Shown piece after piece: positions 1 to 7,929 of a stretch of DNA of 33,821 bases; position 1 is the first letter of the stretch, and each line of letters starts with the position of its first letter. Source of the stretch: Micromonospora orduensis (GTDB taxonomy: Bacteria; Actinomycetota; Actinomycetes; Mycobacteriales; Micromonosporaceae); assembly GCF_006228125.1 (NCBI RefSeq), contig NZ_VDFY01000100.1, positions 1-33,821 on the forward strand. The letters are read 5' to 3'. The notes under the pieces were generated by a model. That model was given only the letters and a program-made list of their open reading frames with translations, ran no database searches and was not told where the DNA came from. The position numbers were made by a program, and so were the translations under genes.

Positions 1-327
1 GGTGTCCCCCGCCCGGGCCGGTCGGGCGCCGGTTGGAACGCGGTCAGCGACGCCGCCGGCACCGCGCCGGCGCCCACCACCCCGCCCGCCAATCCCGTGC
101 CGGAGCTGCCCGCGCTCGTCCGGGCGCTCGCGTCCGTCACCGCGGCGGGCGGATCCGGCGGCGCCGATCCCGCCACGTCGACATCCGAAGGCCCACCGTC
201 CAGCTCGCCCCTATGGCGGGGGCGCGCTGTCACCGTCGTCGACATGCGCGCTGCCAGCCGCCCCGTGGAGCGGGGCCCTCCCCCGCCACGGCACCTCCTG
301 ATCACCCATTCGCGTCCACGACGTTGA
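1..327 (+). CDS. 3' end of an unknown protein (partial, 5' end outside window)
   Basis: Frame 1 is open from the left edge to a TGA at 325-327, and its third codon positions are almost all G or C over the first 60 codons, as expected for coding sequence in this genome. The visible 108 residues are rich in Pro, Ala, Gly and Ser, with one short helical-looking stretch (PELPALVRALASVTAAGG) and a basic, Pro-rich tail. I recognise no domain and give no function. The stop lies 12 bp before the next ATG, so the two genes are probably co-transcribed. The last third has a less biased third position, so the tail may be poorly conserved. Confidence 0.55.
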   Translation, partial: GVPRPGRSGAGWNAVSDAAGTAPAPTTPPANPVPELPALVRALASVTAAGGSGGADPATSTSEGPPSSSPLWRGRAVTVVDMRAASRPVERGPPPPRHLLITHSRPRR

Positions 328-339
328 TCAGGAGAAGTC

Positions 340-612
340 ATGGAGATAGCCGTTATCTGGATCCCCGCCGACATCGAGCCGTCGGAGCCCGCCGTCGCGG
401 CGTGCCTCACCCACCTTCGCCGACACGACTACCGGTTGAACGGGATCGTTCGGGCACCGTGGGAGACGGTCGAGCAGACGATGATCGACGGGGAGGTGGA
501 CGTTGTCGTGATCGCCGACCTCGCTCACCTCCCGCCGGATCGGTCGCCCCGCATCGAGGTGGCCACCGCGGCGGAGCCGACGGTCGATGAGGACCGGCCG
601 GTCTCCGGCTGA
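340..612 (+). CDS. Unknown 90-aa protein, faintly resolvase-fold-like
   Basis: The ATG at 340 follows a clear ribosome binding site (AGGAGA, six bases upstream). The 90-residue product opens with a beta strand (MEIAVIWIP), then a helix (ACLTHLRRHDY), and has a later hydrophobic strand (GEVDVVVIADLAHLPPD). That alternation, and the phrase 'DGEVDVVVIADLAHLPPD', recall the N-terminal fold of small serine recombinases, but the catalytic Ser/Arg pattern is missing and no DNA-binding part follows. It is therefore best left as a conserved-looking actinobacterial hypothetical. It is the last gene of its unit, because a strong hairpin begins a few bases after the stop. Confidence 0.7.
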   Translation: MEIAVIWIPADIEPSEPAVAACLTHLRRHDYRLNGIVRAPWETVEQTMIDGEVDVVVIADLAHLPPDRSPRIEVATAAEPTVDEDRPVSG

Positions 613-616
613 CACG

Positions 617-654
617 GTGACGCGCCCCGTCCACACCGGACGGGGCGCGTCGTC
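617..654 (+). terminator. Strong hairpin terminator
   Basis: A perfect 13-bp stem (620-632 with 638-650, ACGCGCCCCGTCC and its complement) with a 5-nt loop starts a few bases after the stop at 612. One more G-C pair and wobble pairs extend it to about 617-654. There is no U-tract, which is usual for high-GC actinobacteria. It separates the first unit from the sugar-degradation locus. Confidence 0.8.
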
Positions 655-665
655 ATGCGCTTATC

Positions 666-694
666 TTGACTTCCGTCGATGTTAGCGCCAACAC
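666..694 (+). promoter_or_regulatory. Candidate promoter with LacI-type operator for the GH43 gene
   Basis: TTGACT at 666-671 is a good -35 element. An imperfect inverted repeat, TGTTAGCGCCAACA (680-693, one mismatched pair), lies downstream where the spacer and -10 would be; the best -10 with an 18-bp spacer is the weak AACACT at 690-695. Inverted repeats centred on GCGC are typical LacI-family operators, and a LacI-family gene starts the other way at 3275. Repression of the hydrolase gene at this site is inference. Confidence 0.55.
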
Positions 695-746
695 TGAGAC
701 CGCTTGACTCCCGGCCCGCCCGCGCTCCGCACCCTCCGGAGGACAG

Positions 747-2255
747 ATGCCACCGCACCCGGACGGTCCAGCTACCCGCCGAGCCGACGGACCGGGGCGT
801 CCCGGTCGCGGAATCTCCCGACGCCTCCGACCGGTCCTGGCCGCCCTGCTGGTGGTGCTCGCCGTCTCGACCGGCCTGCCGGTGGCCGGGCCTGCGCACG
901 CCGCACCGGCGGTCAACTACACCAACCCGCTGGTGAACCAGCGGGCCGACCCGCACATCGTCAGGCACACCGACGGCTACTACTACATGACCGCGACGGT
1001 GCCGCAGTACGACCGGCTCGTGCTGCGACGTGCCACCACGCTGCCAGGGCTCGCGACGGCGGCGGAGACGACGATCTGGTACCGGCACACCAACGGGGAG
1101 ATGGGCGCCCACATCTGGGCGCCGGAGATCCACTTCATAAACAACAGGTGGTACGTCTACTTCGCCGCGGGCCGGACCGACGACGTGTGGCGAATCCGGA
1201 TGTACGTCCTGGAGAACGCGAGCGCGAACCCGCTGACCGGGTCGTGGACCGAACGCGGCCGGATCACGACCCCCTGGGACACCTTCAGCCTGGACGCCTC
1301 GACCTTCGTCGCCAACGGGGTGCGCTATCTGACCTGGGCGCAGCAGGAGCCGGGCATCTCGACCAACTCCAACGTGTACATCGCCCGGATGGGCGCCAAC
1401 CCGTGGCAGATCACGGGCGCGGTGACCCGGCTCGTCGTGCCGACGTACGACTGGGAGACCCGCGGCTACCGGGTCGCCGAGGGCCCCGCGGTGGTCCAAC
1501 GCAACGGCCGCCTCTTCCTGACCTACTCGGCCAGCGCGACGGACGCCAACTACTGCCTCGGGATGCTGAGCGCCTCCGCCACCGCGAACCTGCTCGACGC
1601 CGCCTCCTGGAGCAAGAGCGCCACTCCGGTGTTCACCAGCAACGCGGCGACCGGCCAGTACGGCCCCGGCCACAACTCGTTCACCGTCTCGGAGGACGGG
1701 CAGAGTGACATCCTGGTCTATCACGACCGCAACTACCGGGACATCACCGGCGATCCGCTCAACGATCCGAACCGGCGGACCAGGCTCCAGAAGCTGTACT
1801 GGAACGCCGACGGCACGCCGAACTTCGGCATCCCGGTGCCCGACGGAGCCACACCGGTACGGCTACGGTCGCATGATCTGGCCAGCAGCTACATCCGGCA
1901 CTACGACTACCGGGCCAGGGTCGAGCCGAACGTGGCCAACCTGGCCGACTCGCAGTTCCGGATCGTCAACGGCCTCGCCGGTGGCGGCACGGTGTCGCTG
2001 GAGTCGACCAACTTCCCCGGCTACTACCTGCGTCACCGGGGCTTCGCCCTGTACGTCGAGAAGAGCGACGGATCGCCCCTGTTCGGCGGCGATGCGAGCT
2101 TCCAACGCCGCTCCGGCCTGGCCGACGGCGCCGGGCTCTCGTTGGAGTCGCAGAACTACCCGGGTCGGTACGTGCGTCACCGCGACGGCCTGCTCCACGT
2201 GGAGGCGGTGGGCACGAGCGCCGAGCGCGGCTCCGCCACCTTCCACCTGGAGTAG
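747..2255 (+). CDS. Secreted GH43 arabinofuranosidase with C-terminal AbfB/CBM42 module
   Basis: A 502-residue exported glycosidase, probably releasing L-arabinose from arabinan or arabinoxylan outside the cell. Residues 1-52 form a signal peptide with an Arg-rich start, a hydrophobic core and an AHA cleavage site. The GH43 five-blade propeller spans about 57-365. The expected catalytic acids are visible: Asp68 in RADPH (base), Asp183 in FSLDAST (pKa modulator) and Glu245 in RVAEGPAV (acid). Residues about 368-502 are an AbfB (CBM42) beta-trefoil with repeated 'SLES.N.PG.Y.RHR' units, which bind arabinofuranose side chains. This architecture matches Streptomyces exo-1,5-alpha-arabinofuranosidases of the Araf43A type; exact linkage specificity is inferred. 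The ATG follows CGGAGGA at 737-743, tightly spaced. The gene converges on the LacI gene only 3 bp away. Confidence 0.88.
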   Translation: MPPHPDGPATRRADGPGRPGRGISRRLRPVLAALLVVLAVSTGLPVAGPAHAAPAVNYTNPLVNQRADPHIVRHTDGYYYMTATVPQYDRLVLRRATTLPGLATAAETTIWYRHTNGEMGAHIWAPEIHFINNRWYVYFAAGRTDDVWRIRMYVLENASANPLTGSWTERGRITTPWDTFSLDASTFVANGVRYLTWAQQEPGISTNSNVYIARMGANPWQITGAVTRLVVPTYDWETRGYRVAEGPAVVQRNGRLFLTYSASATDANYCLGMLSASATANLLDAASWSKSATPVFTSNAATGQYGPGHNSFTVSEDGQSDILVYHDRNYRDITGDPLNDPNRRTRLQKLYWNADGTPNFGIPVPDGATPVRLRSHDLASSYIRHYDYRARVEPNVANLADSQFRIVNGLAGGGTVSLESTNFPGYYLRHRGFALYVEKSDGSPLFGGDASFQRRSGLADGAGLSLESQNYPGRYVRHRDGLLHVEAVGTSAERGSATFHLE

Positions 2256-2258
2256 TCG

Positions 2259-3275
2259 TCACTCGCCCGCAGTGCCGGTGCTCTCCCGGCGGACGAGCCG
2301 GAACGGCGTCTGCACGGTCAGCGGCGCCGCGACCTGCGTGCCCTCGATGCGGGCGATGAGGCGGCGCACCGCGAGACGCCCGATCTCCCGCTTGTCCGGT
2401 GCGATGGTGGTGAGGGTCGGCGTACTGAACCGACCCTCCTCGATGTCGTCGATGCCGACCACCGCGACGTCCCGCGGCACCCGGTGACCGGCCTCGGTCA
2501 AAGCCCGCAACGCGCCGATGGCGACCAGGTCGTTGTAGGCGAACACCGCGTCCGGCGGGTCGCCGAGCGCGAGCAGCTCACGCATGGCCCGCATGCCGTC
2601 GGGTCGGCCGAACGCGTCGGTACGGGCGACCAGCCGCGGGCGGTACGGCAGGCCGGCGGCGGCCAGGGCCTCCCGGTAGCCGCGTACCCGCAGGTGCGCC
2701 GACTGCCGGTCGCCACCCGGCGTGGCGCCGATGAACGCTATCCGGCGGCGACCGATCGCCACGAGATGCTGGATCGCCGCGTGGCTGGCGGCCACGTTGT
2801 CGATGGCGATGTGATCGTGCGGTACGTCGTACACGCCCTCGCCGATCAGCACGAGCGGGCTGCCGGCGGTCCGGGACAGCACCTCCTCCCGACCGATCCG
2901 CACCGGGCTGAGGATCAGGCCGTCGATGATGTGCCGCCGGGAGCCGCCGAGGAGCGCCAGTTCCGCGTCCCGGTCCGCGGCGGTGTTCTCCATGACGAGC
3001 GTGTAGCCGAGCGCGGCGGCCTCGGAGATGGCGATCTCGGCGAGTTCGGCGAAGTAGGGATTGTTCAGTTCCGGGACGGCCAGGGCGATCAGGCCGGTGC
3101 GCCCGCGACGGAGGTGCCGGGCGCCGAGGTTGGGGCTGTACCCGAGTTCGTCGACGGCCTGCTGCACGCGCTGCCGGGTCCGCTCCCCCACCGGTCGGTA
3201 GCCGTTGACCACGTTGGAGACCGTGGCCAGCGAGACGCCGGCGCGTTCGGCTATGTCCTTCAGGCTGACGGCCAT
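2259..3275 (-). CDS. LacI-family transcriptional repressor
   Basis: A 338-residue regulator with an N-terminal LacI helix-turn-helix (SLKDIAERAGVSLATVSNVV, residues 4-23), a hinge helix ending at ARHLRRGR and a sugar-binding-protein-like core (about 60-335) that should bind the inducer. The start is placed at ATG 3275, because the GGAGGG ribosome binding site lies seven bases upstream of it and falls inside the longer GTG-started frame at 3290. It sits between two secreted hydrolases with arabinose-binding modules, so it likely represses them until an arabinan- or arabinoxylan-derived sugar appears (inference). The residue matching LacI Arg22 is Asn21 here and those matching Tyr17-Gln18 are Leu16-Ala17, so its operator should differ from the lac or CcpA type. 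Confidence 0.9.
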   Translation of the reverse strand: MAVSLKDIAERAGVSLATVSNVVNGYRPVGERTRQRVQQAVDELGYSPNLGARHLRRGRTGLIALAVPELNNPYFAELAEIAISEAAALGYTLVMENTAADRDAELALLGGSRRHIIDGLILSPVRIGREEVLSRTAGSPLVLIGEGVYDVPHDHIAIDNVAASHAAIQHLVAIGRRRIAFIGATPGGDRQSAHLRVRGYREALAAAGLPYRPRLVARTDAFGRPDGMRAMRELLALGDPPDAVFAYNDLVAIGALRALTEAGHRVPRDVAVVGIDDIEEGRFSTPTLTTIAPDKREIGRLAVRRLIARIEGTQVAAPLTVQTPFRLVRRESTGTAGE

Positions 3276-3331
3276 CCGCCGACCCTCCACGAATTCGACT
3301 GACGAGCCGGCTTGACATCGACGACCAAGGA

Positions 3332-3367
3332 TTGACGCGACGCCCCGCGCGACTCTATAACGTTATA
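3332..3367 (+). promoter_or_regulatory. Near-consensus promoter overlapped by a 12-bp palindromic operator (GH2 gene)
   Basis: TTGACG (3332-3337), a 17-bp spacer and CTATAA (3355-3360) make a near-consensus housekeeping promoter reading toward the GH2 gene, with a leader of roughly 95 nt. The -10 is embedded in the perfect palindrome TATAACGTTATA (3356-3367), whose central CpG fits the LacI family, where the hinge helix inserts at the central step. Binding there would block the promoter directly. A TTGACA on the minus strand at 3387-3382 could serve the divergent LacI gene, but I find no good -10 at normal spacing. Confidence 0.7.
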
Positions 3368-3462
3368 CAGACGATGATGGATGTCAATGTCCCCCGACGC
3401 CCACCACCCACGCGCTTCGGGCATGGCTGTACCGCCCGCGGCGACTCTCCCCCGGAGACGGC

Positions 3463-5817
3463 ATGACACGTCAGGTCACCACCCGCCCCGCCCTGCCGCT
3501 GCTGCTCATCCTCGCCCTGGTCGCCGGCGTTGTCGCCGCGCCAACCCGGGCGGCGCACGCCGCGCCGGCCAAGACGCCGCCACTGACCACCCCCTGGACC
3601 GGCCAGGCCCTGGTCGGCACACCACTGCCGGAATACCCACGACCCCAGATGACTCGGCCGGACTGGCTCAATCTCAACGGCGAGTGGCAGCTCCGCCAGT
3701 CGTCCACCGACGACGCCCCGCAGTTCGGCACCGACCTGCCCGAGCGGGTCAACGTGCCCTTCCCGGTGGAGAGCGCCCTGTCCGGCATCGGGCGGGCCGC
3801 CAACGACAACCGCAACTACCTGTTCTACCGGCGCACCGTCACCATCCCCGCGAACTGGTCGGGTCGGCGGACCCTGCTGCACTTCGGCGCCGTCGACTGG
3901 CAGAGCACCGTCTGGGTCAACGGCGTACGGGCCGGTGCGCACACCGGTGGCTACGACGCGTTCACCTTCGACGTGACCCCCCAGCTCACCGCCGGGACCA
4001 ACGAGATCGTCGTCAAGGTCTGGGACCCCACCGACACGCGGCAGAACGGCAGTCTGCCCGCCATCGGAAAGCAGACCAAGACACCCGGCGGGATCTTCTA
4101 CACCCCCAGCTCGGGCATCTGGCAGACCGTGTGGTTGGAGCCGGTGCCCGCCGCCTCCATCAGCAGCGTGGACGTCTACCCGAACCTCGCCACCAACACC
4201 CTGCGGGTCCGGGTCTTCACCAGGGGCGACGTGAGCGGCCACAGCGTGCTCGCCGAGGCGCTGAACGGAAGCACAGTGGTCGGTACGGCCACCGGCGGCT
4301 TCACCGACTTCAGCGTGCAGGTGCCCAACGCCCGCCGCTGGTCGCCCGACGACCCGTTCCTCTACAACCTCCGGGTCACCCTTCGCAACGGCGCAGGTGC
4401 CGCCGTGGACCGGACCACCCACTACTTCGGCATGCGGGAGATCACCACCGGCCTGGTCAACGGGGTGCTGCGTCCCAAGCTCAACGGCCAGTTCGTGTTC
4501 CAGGTCGGCACCCTCGACCAGGGCTTCTGGCCGGACGGCCTCTACACCGCGCCGACCGACGCCGCCCTCGCCTTCGACCTGCAGAAGCACAAGGACCTGG
4601 GCTTCAACATGGTGCGCAAGCACATCAAGGTCGAACCGCAGCGCTGGTTCTACCACGCGGACCGGCTCGGCCTGCTGGTCTGGCAGGACATCCCGTCGCT
4701 GACCGCGCAGGACATCAACCCCACCGACGCCCAGCAGGCGCAGTTCGAGGCCGAGTCGCGCGAGATCGTCGACGAGCACCGCAGCTCGCCCGCTGTGATC
4801 GCCTACACGCCGTACAACGAGGGCTGGGGCGAGCGTTCCCTCGCCGATACGCGACGGGTCGCGCAGAACATCAAGAACCAGGACCCGACGCGCCTGGTCA
4901 ACCCGCACAGCGGCCACAACTGCTGCCAGTCGCTCGGCGACCCCGGCAACGGCGACATCGACGACTGGCACGTCTACCTCGGGCCGGACTCCCCCGTACC
5001 GTCGAGCAGCCGGATCGCCGTTCTCGGTGAGTTCGGCGGCCTGGGCCTGCACACACCGGGCCACGAGTACAGCCCCAACGGCAGCTTTTTCGCCTACGAG
5101 TGGCAGGCCAGTTCGACAGCGCTCACGGACCGGTACGTCGGGCTGGTGCAGGGCAGCCAGAACCTGATGCTCGGCAAGGGGCTCAGCGCCTCGGTCTACA
5201 CCGAGATCACCGATCTGGAGGGCGAGCTGAACGGCTTCCTCACCTACGACCGCCAGGTCGTCAAGATGGACCAGGCGCGGGTCCGCGCCGCCAACACCGC
5301 GCTCATCAACGCGTCGAAGACCATCGGCAGCTCGGCGCCCGTCGCCCTGCCGGTCAACACCCGGCGGTCCCTGCAGGTGACCACGCCCGGCTTCACCAAC
5401 CGCTACCTGCGCCACCGGGACAGCCTGGCCTACACCGAGGTGGTCGACGCCGCGAGCTCCAGCCTGCTCAAGGCCGACGCCACGTACACCATCCGCACCG
5501 GCCTGGCCGGTACCGGCTGCTACTCGTTCGAGTCGGTCAACTTCCCCGGGCAGTACCTGCGCCACCAGAACTCCCGGGTGCGCAACTCGCCGGACGACGG
5601 CTCGGCGCTGATGCGCGCCGACGCCACCTGGTGCGCGCGCGTCGGATTGACCGGCTCGGGTGTGTCACTGGAGTCGTACAACTTCCGGGGTAGGTACCTG
5701 CGGCACTACAACTCGGAGGTCTGGCTCAGCAACGGCACGGGCGGCGACGCGTACAACACGCCGGCGTTGTGGGCCGCCGACAGCACCTGGACCGTCGCCG
5801 CCCCCTGGGCGCCCTGA
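3463..5817 (+). CDS. Secreted GH2 glycosidase with C-terminal AbfB/CBM42 module
   Basis: A 784-residue exported glycoside hydrolase of family 2. Residues 1-33 are a signal peptide (hydrophobic core LPLLLILALVAGVVAA, AHA cleavage site). Next come the GH2 sugar-binding jelly roll (about 60-215), an immunoglobulin-like domain (about 220-320) and a TIM barrel (about 325-620). The acid/base is Glu453 in PYNEGWGE and the likely nucleophile Glu523 in VLGEFGG. Residues about 640-784 form an AbfB (CBM42) beta-trefoil with three 'RYLRH' or 'QYLRH' repeats. GH2 includes beta-galactosidases, mannosidases, glucuronidases and arabinopyranosidases, and the sequence does not settle which applies here. The arabinose-binding module and the LacI/GH43 neighbours point to a hemicellulose or pectin side chain. 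The ATG follows CGGAGA. A strong hairpin lies downstream. Confidence 0.88.
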   Translation: MTRQVTTRPALPLLLILALVAGVVAAPTRAAHAAPAKTPPLTTPWTGQALVGTPLPEYPRPQMTRPDWLNLNGEWQLRQSSTDDAPQFGTDLPERVNVPFPVESALSGIGRAANDNRNYLFYRRTVTIPANWSGRRTLLHFGAVDWQSTVWVNGVRAGAHTGGYDAFTFDVTPQLTAGTNEIVVKVWDPTDTRQNGSLPAIGKQTKTPGGIFYTPSSGIWQTVWLEPVPAASISSVDVYPNLATNTLRVRVFTRGDVSGHSVLAEALNGSTVVGTATGGFTDFSVQVPNARRWSPDDPFLYNLRVTLRNGAGAAVDRTTHYFGMREITTGLVNGVLRPKLNGQFVFQVGTLDQGFWPDGLYTAPTDAALAFDLQKHKDLGFNMVRKHIKVEPQRWFYHADRLGLLVWQDIPSLTAQDINPTDAQQAQFEAESREIVDEHRSSPAVIAYTPYNEGWGERSLADTRRVAQNIKNQDPTRLVNPHSGHNCCQSLGDPGNGDIDDWHVYLGPDSPVPSSSRIAVLGEFGGLGLHTPGHEYSPNGSFFAYEWQASSTALTDRYVGLVQGSQNLMLGKGLSASVYTEITDLEGELNGFLTYDRQVVKMDQARVRAANTALINASKTIGSSAPVALPVNTRRSLQVTTPGFTNRYLRHRDSLAYTEVVDAASSSLLKADATYTIRTGLAGTGCYSFESVNFPGQYLRHQNSRVRNSPDDGSALMRADATWCARVGLTGSGVSLESYNFRGRYLRHYNSEVWLSNGTGGDAYNTPALWAADSTWTVAAPWAP

Positions 5818-5853
5818 CGCGGCAGAGGCCGCGACGGGTCGTCGCCGCCATCT

Positions 5854-5898
5854 GACGACCGCGCAGCTTCCGGCCTGACCGGAACCTGCGCGGTCGTC
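5854..5898 (+). terminator. Long two-part hairpin terminator after the GH2 gene
   Basis: GACGACCGCGCAG (5854-5866) pairs perfectly with 5886-5898. After a single C/C mismatch, an inner 6-bp stem (TTCCGG, 5868-5873, with 5879-5884) closes a 5-nt loop. The structure has about 19 bp in total, begins 36 bp after the GH2 stop and separates it from the P450 region. Confidence 0.8.
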
Positions 5899-6375
5899 CG
5901 GCGCGGAGCGTAGACCGGTCCATGATCTGCTCCGGGGTGCCCAGCCGGAGTCCCATCGCTGCTGGAACACCCGACGGCCGCGGCACGGCCTACCACGTCA
6001 GCCAGTTCGTCGGCTCCGTGTGACCGACCACCGTCACCTGCCGTAGCGGGTGTCGTTTCCCGGTCATGAGGCAGGTGTGGCGGTCCGATCTCGTCGCTGC
6101 CCCGTCGTTTCCGGCCCCCCGAGCCCCGCGTGCCGCCCCACTCGACCGACTCCGGCAAGCACCGGCTCGCAACTTGCATGCGGCCGCGAATGACCCGTCC
6201 GTTGCAGCGCGCAAACAACCATTCATCAAGTAGATGTTCGTCAATCTTGACTTGTGCGTCCCGTCGGCGGACCGTAAAGAGACAGAGGCAGATGCGCGAC
6301 ATTGGCGGCCCAATCGACGCGTTCGCCAAATAGTCGCACTGCCGGTTTCGCGCCGCGCGTATCAGGAGGTGTTCC
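5899..6375. other. Non-coding stretch upstream of the P450 gene
   Basis: No convincing gene lies in this roughly 480-bp stretch. Short open frames exist on both strands, but they lack ribosome binding sites and consistent third-position bias. One minus-strand frame ending at 5990 finishes with a protein-like phrase (RQVTVVGHTEPTNWLTW) and could be a decayed gene end. The right half, from about 6200, is less GC-rich and contains TTGACT at 6247-6252, a possible -35 for the P450 gene, without a clear -10. Confidence 0.45.
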
Positions 6376-7674
6376 ATGCGGTTGAATCCGTTCACCGGGG
6401 CTTATCTCAACGATCCTGCAACATTGTGGCGACGCATTCTCGACGATCCTGACGGGGTGCACTACGCCGAAGATCTGGGCGTGTGGTTGATCAGCGGGCA
6501 CGCCGACGTCCGGCGGGCTCTCGGCGATGTGGCGACGTTCGCCAACGCCCTCACCCTCGCACCGGTCTACGAGGTCTGCCCGGAGGCGATGAGCGTGATC
6601 ACGCAGATCGACGCGCCGCCCACGACGGCCGCCGCGGACCCCCCGGTGCACCCCCGCACCCGTCGGGCGCTGCGGGCCACCTTCGCGAACACCCCCGAGC
6701 GGGTCGAGGCCGAGTACGGCGCGATCGTCCGCCGCCGGGTCGACCAGCTGGTGTCCCGGCTGGCCGACCGCCAGGGCGACCAGGTCGACCTCGTCGCCGA
6801 TTTCGCCACCGAGCTTCCCCTGCTCGTGGTCCTGGACATCCTCGGCGTACCCGACGCCGACATCGCCCGGATCCGACGGTGGGCGGACGGTCAGATCGCT
6901 CTCATCTGGGGGCAGCCGGACCCGGCCGAGCAGGTACGCCTGGCGCGCGGCCTGCTGGAGTTCTGGCACTACTGCCAGGATCTCGTGCGCCAGCGGGTGG
7001 ACGGCGCACACCAGCGGGACGACTTCATCAGCCGGGCCCTGACCTACCGCGACGACGACGACGCCGTGCTGACGGTGCCCGAGGTGGCGAGCCTGGCCTT
7101 CAATCTCCTGGTCGCCGGCCACGAAACGACCGCCGGGCTGCTCGCCCACGCCCTCGACCAGGCCCTGTCCACCCCGCAGCGATGGTCGGCGATGGCCGCC
7201 GATCCGGGGCTGGTCCCCGCGTTCGTCGCCGAGACGCTCCGGTTCGCGCCCGCCATCGACGGCTGGCTCCGCGTGACACGCCGGGAGGTCACGCTGGGAG
7301 AGGTCACCATTCCCGCGGGAGCGCGGTGCCTGCTGCTGATCGGTGCGGCCAACCGGGACCCCGCGGTGTTCGCCCATCCCGACCGGTTCGACCCGCACCG
7401 GGCCGACGCCGGGGATCACCTGTCGTTCGGCCACGGTCCACATTTCTGCATCGGAGCGGGACTGGCACGGCTTGAGGCCCGGGTCGCCCTCACCCGACTC
7501 GCCGCGGCCATTCCCGGCCTACGACTGACACCCGGTCACCGTCGTTCCTACAAACCCAATGTCGCGTTTCGCGCGCATCACGGGTTGAGCGCGACAATCG
7601 ACATCGTGGCACCAGCGGGCCTGCCGGCGACACGAGAGGGGGCCGGCGCCGAGGCGTACATCGGCGGACAGTGA
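6376..7674 (+). CDS. Cytochrome P450 monooxygenase
   Basis: A 432-residue soluble bacterial P450 inserting one oxygen atom of O2 into an unknown substrate. Diagnostic motifs are all present: the I-helix oxygen-activation motif AGHETT (residues 247-252), the K-helix ExxR (Glu286-Arg289, ETLR) and the heme loop FGHGPHFCIGAG with axial Cys358. No membrane anchor is present, so it is cytosolic and needs a separate ferredoxin and reductase; neither is in this window. The ATG has an ideal AGGAGGT site at 6364-6370. It lies upstream of, and on the same strand as, the XRE regulator and the CvnA-like kinase. Conservon loci often carry P450 genes, but usually after the GTPase gene, so the association is suggestive only. 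Substrate and CYP family cannot be assigned by eye. Confidence 0.93.
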   Translation: MRLNPFTGAYLNDPATLWRRILDDPDGVHYAEDLGVWLISGHADVRRALGDVATFANALTLAPVYEVCPEAMSVITQIDAPPTTAAADPPVHPRTRRALRATFANTPERVEAEYGAIVRRRVDQLVSRLADRQGDQVDLVADFATELPLLVVLDILGVPDADIARIRRWADGQIALIWGQPDPAEQVRLARGLLEFWHYCQDLVRQRVDGAHQRDDFISRALTYRDDDDAVLTVPEVASLAFNLLVAGHETTAGLLAHALDQALSTPQRWSAMAADPGLVPAFVAETLRFAPAIDGWLRVTRREVTLGEVTIPAGARCLLLIGAANRDPAVFAHPDRFDPHRADAGDHLSFGHGPHFCIGAGLARLEARVALTRLAAAIPGLRLTPGHRRSYKPNVAFRAHHGLSATIDIVAPAGLPATREGAGAEAYIGGQ

Positions 7675-7929
7675 GCGCGCACCGGGAGGTGCCATCGCGC
7701 ATCCGAACGCGAGCGGGGACGGACGTCGTACCCCTGCTTCACCCACCACGACGCGACGCCCGCACCGGGTCCGGCACACACCTTTCACGCTTTGCCGTGC
7801 GATCCATGTCGGTCAACGTCTTCACACCCATCGCGTCCTGGGTTAAGAATTGCTCTCTATGATTGCCCCGGCGCAGCGACACGTTTGATCTGTCCGCTGC
7901 CGATTCCCCGTTGCCACGAAGGTGAGCGC

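Noticed and set aside
340..612. Serine recombinase
   Set aside because: The catalytic Ser and Arg pattern and the DNA-binding domain are missing; there are no attachment sites or mobile-element features around it.
3355..5565. A long minus-strand open frame antisense to the GH2 gene
   Set aside because: The plus frame encodes a complete GH2-CBM42 protein with catalytic residues; the antisense product has no recognisable protein character.
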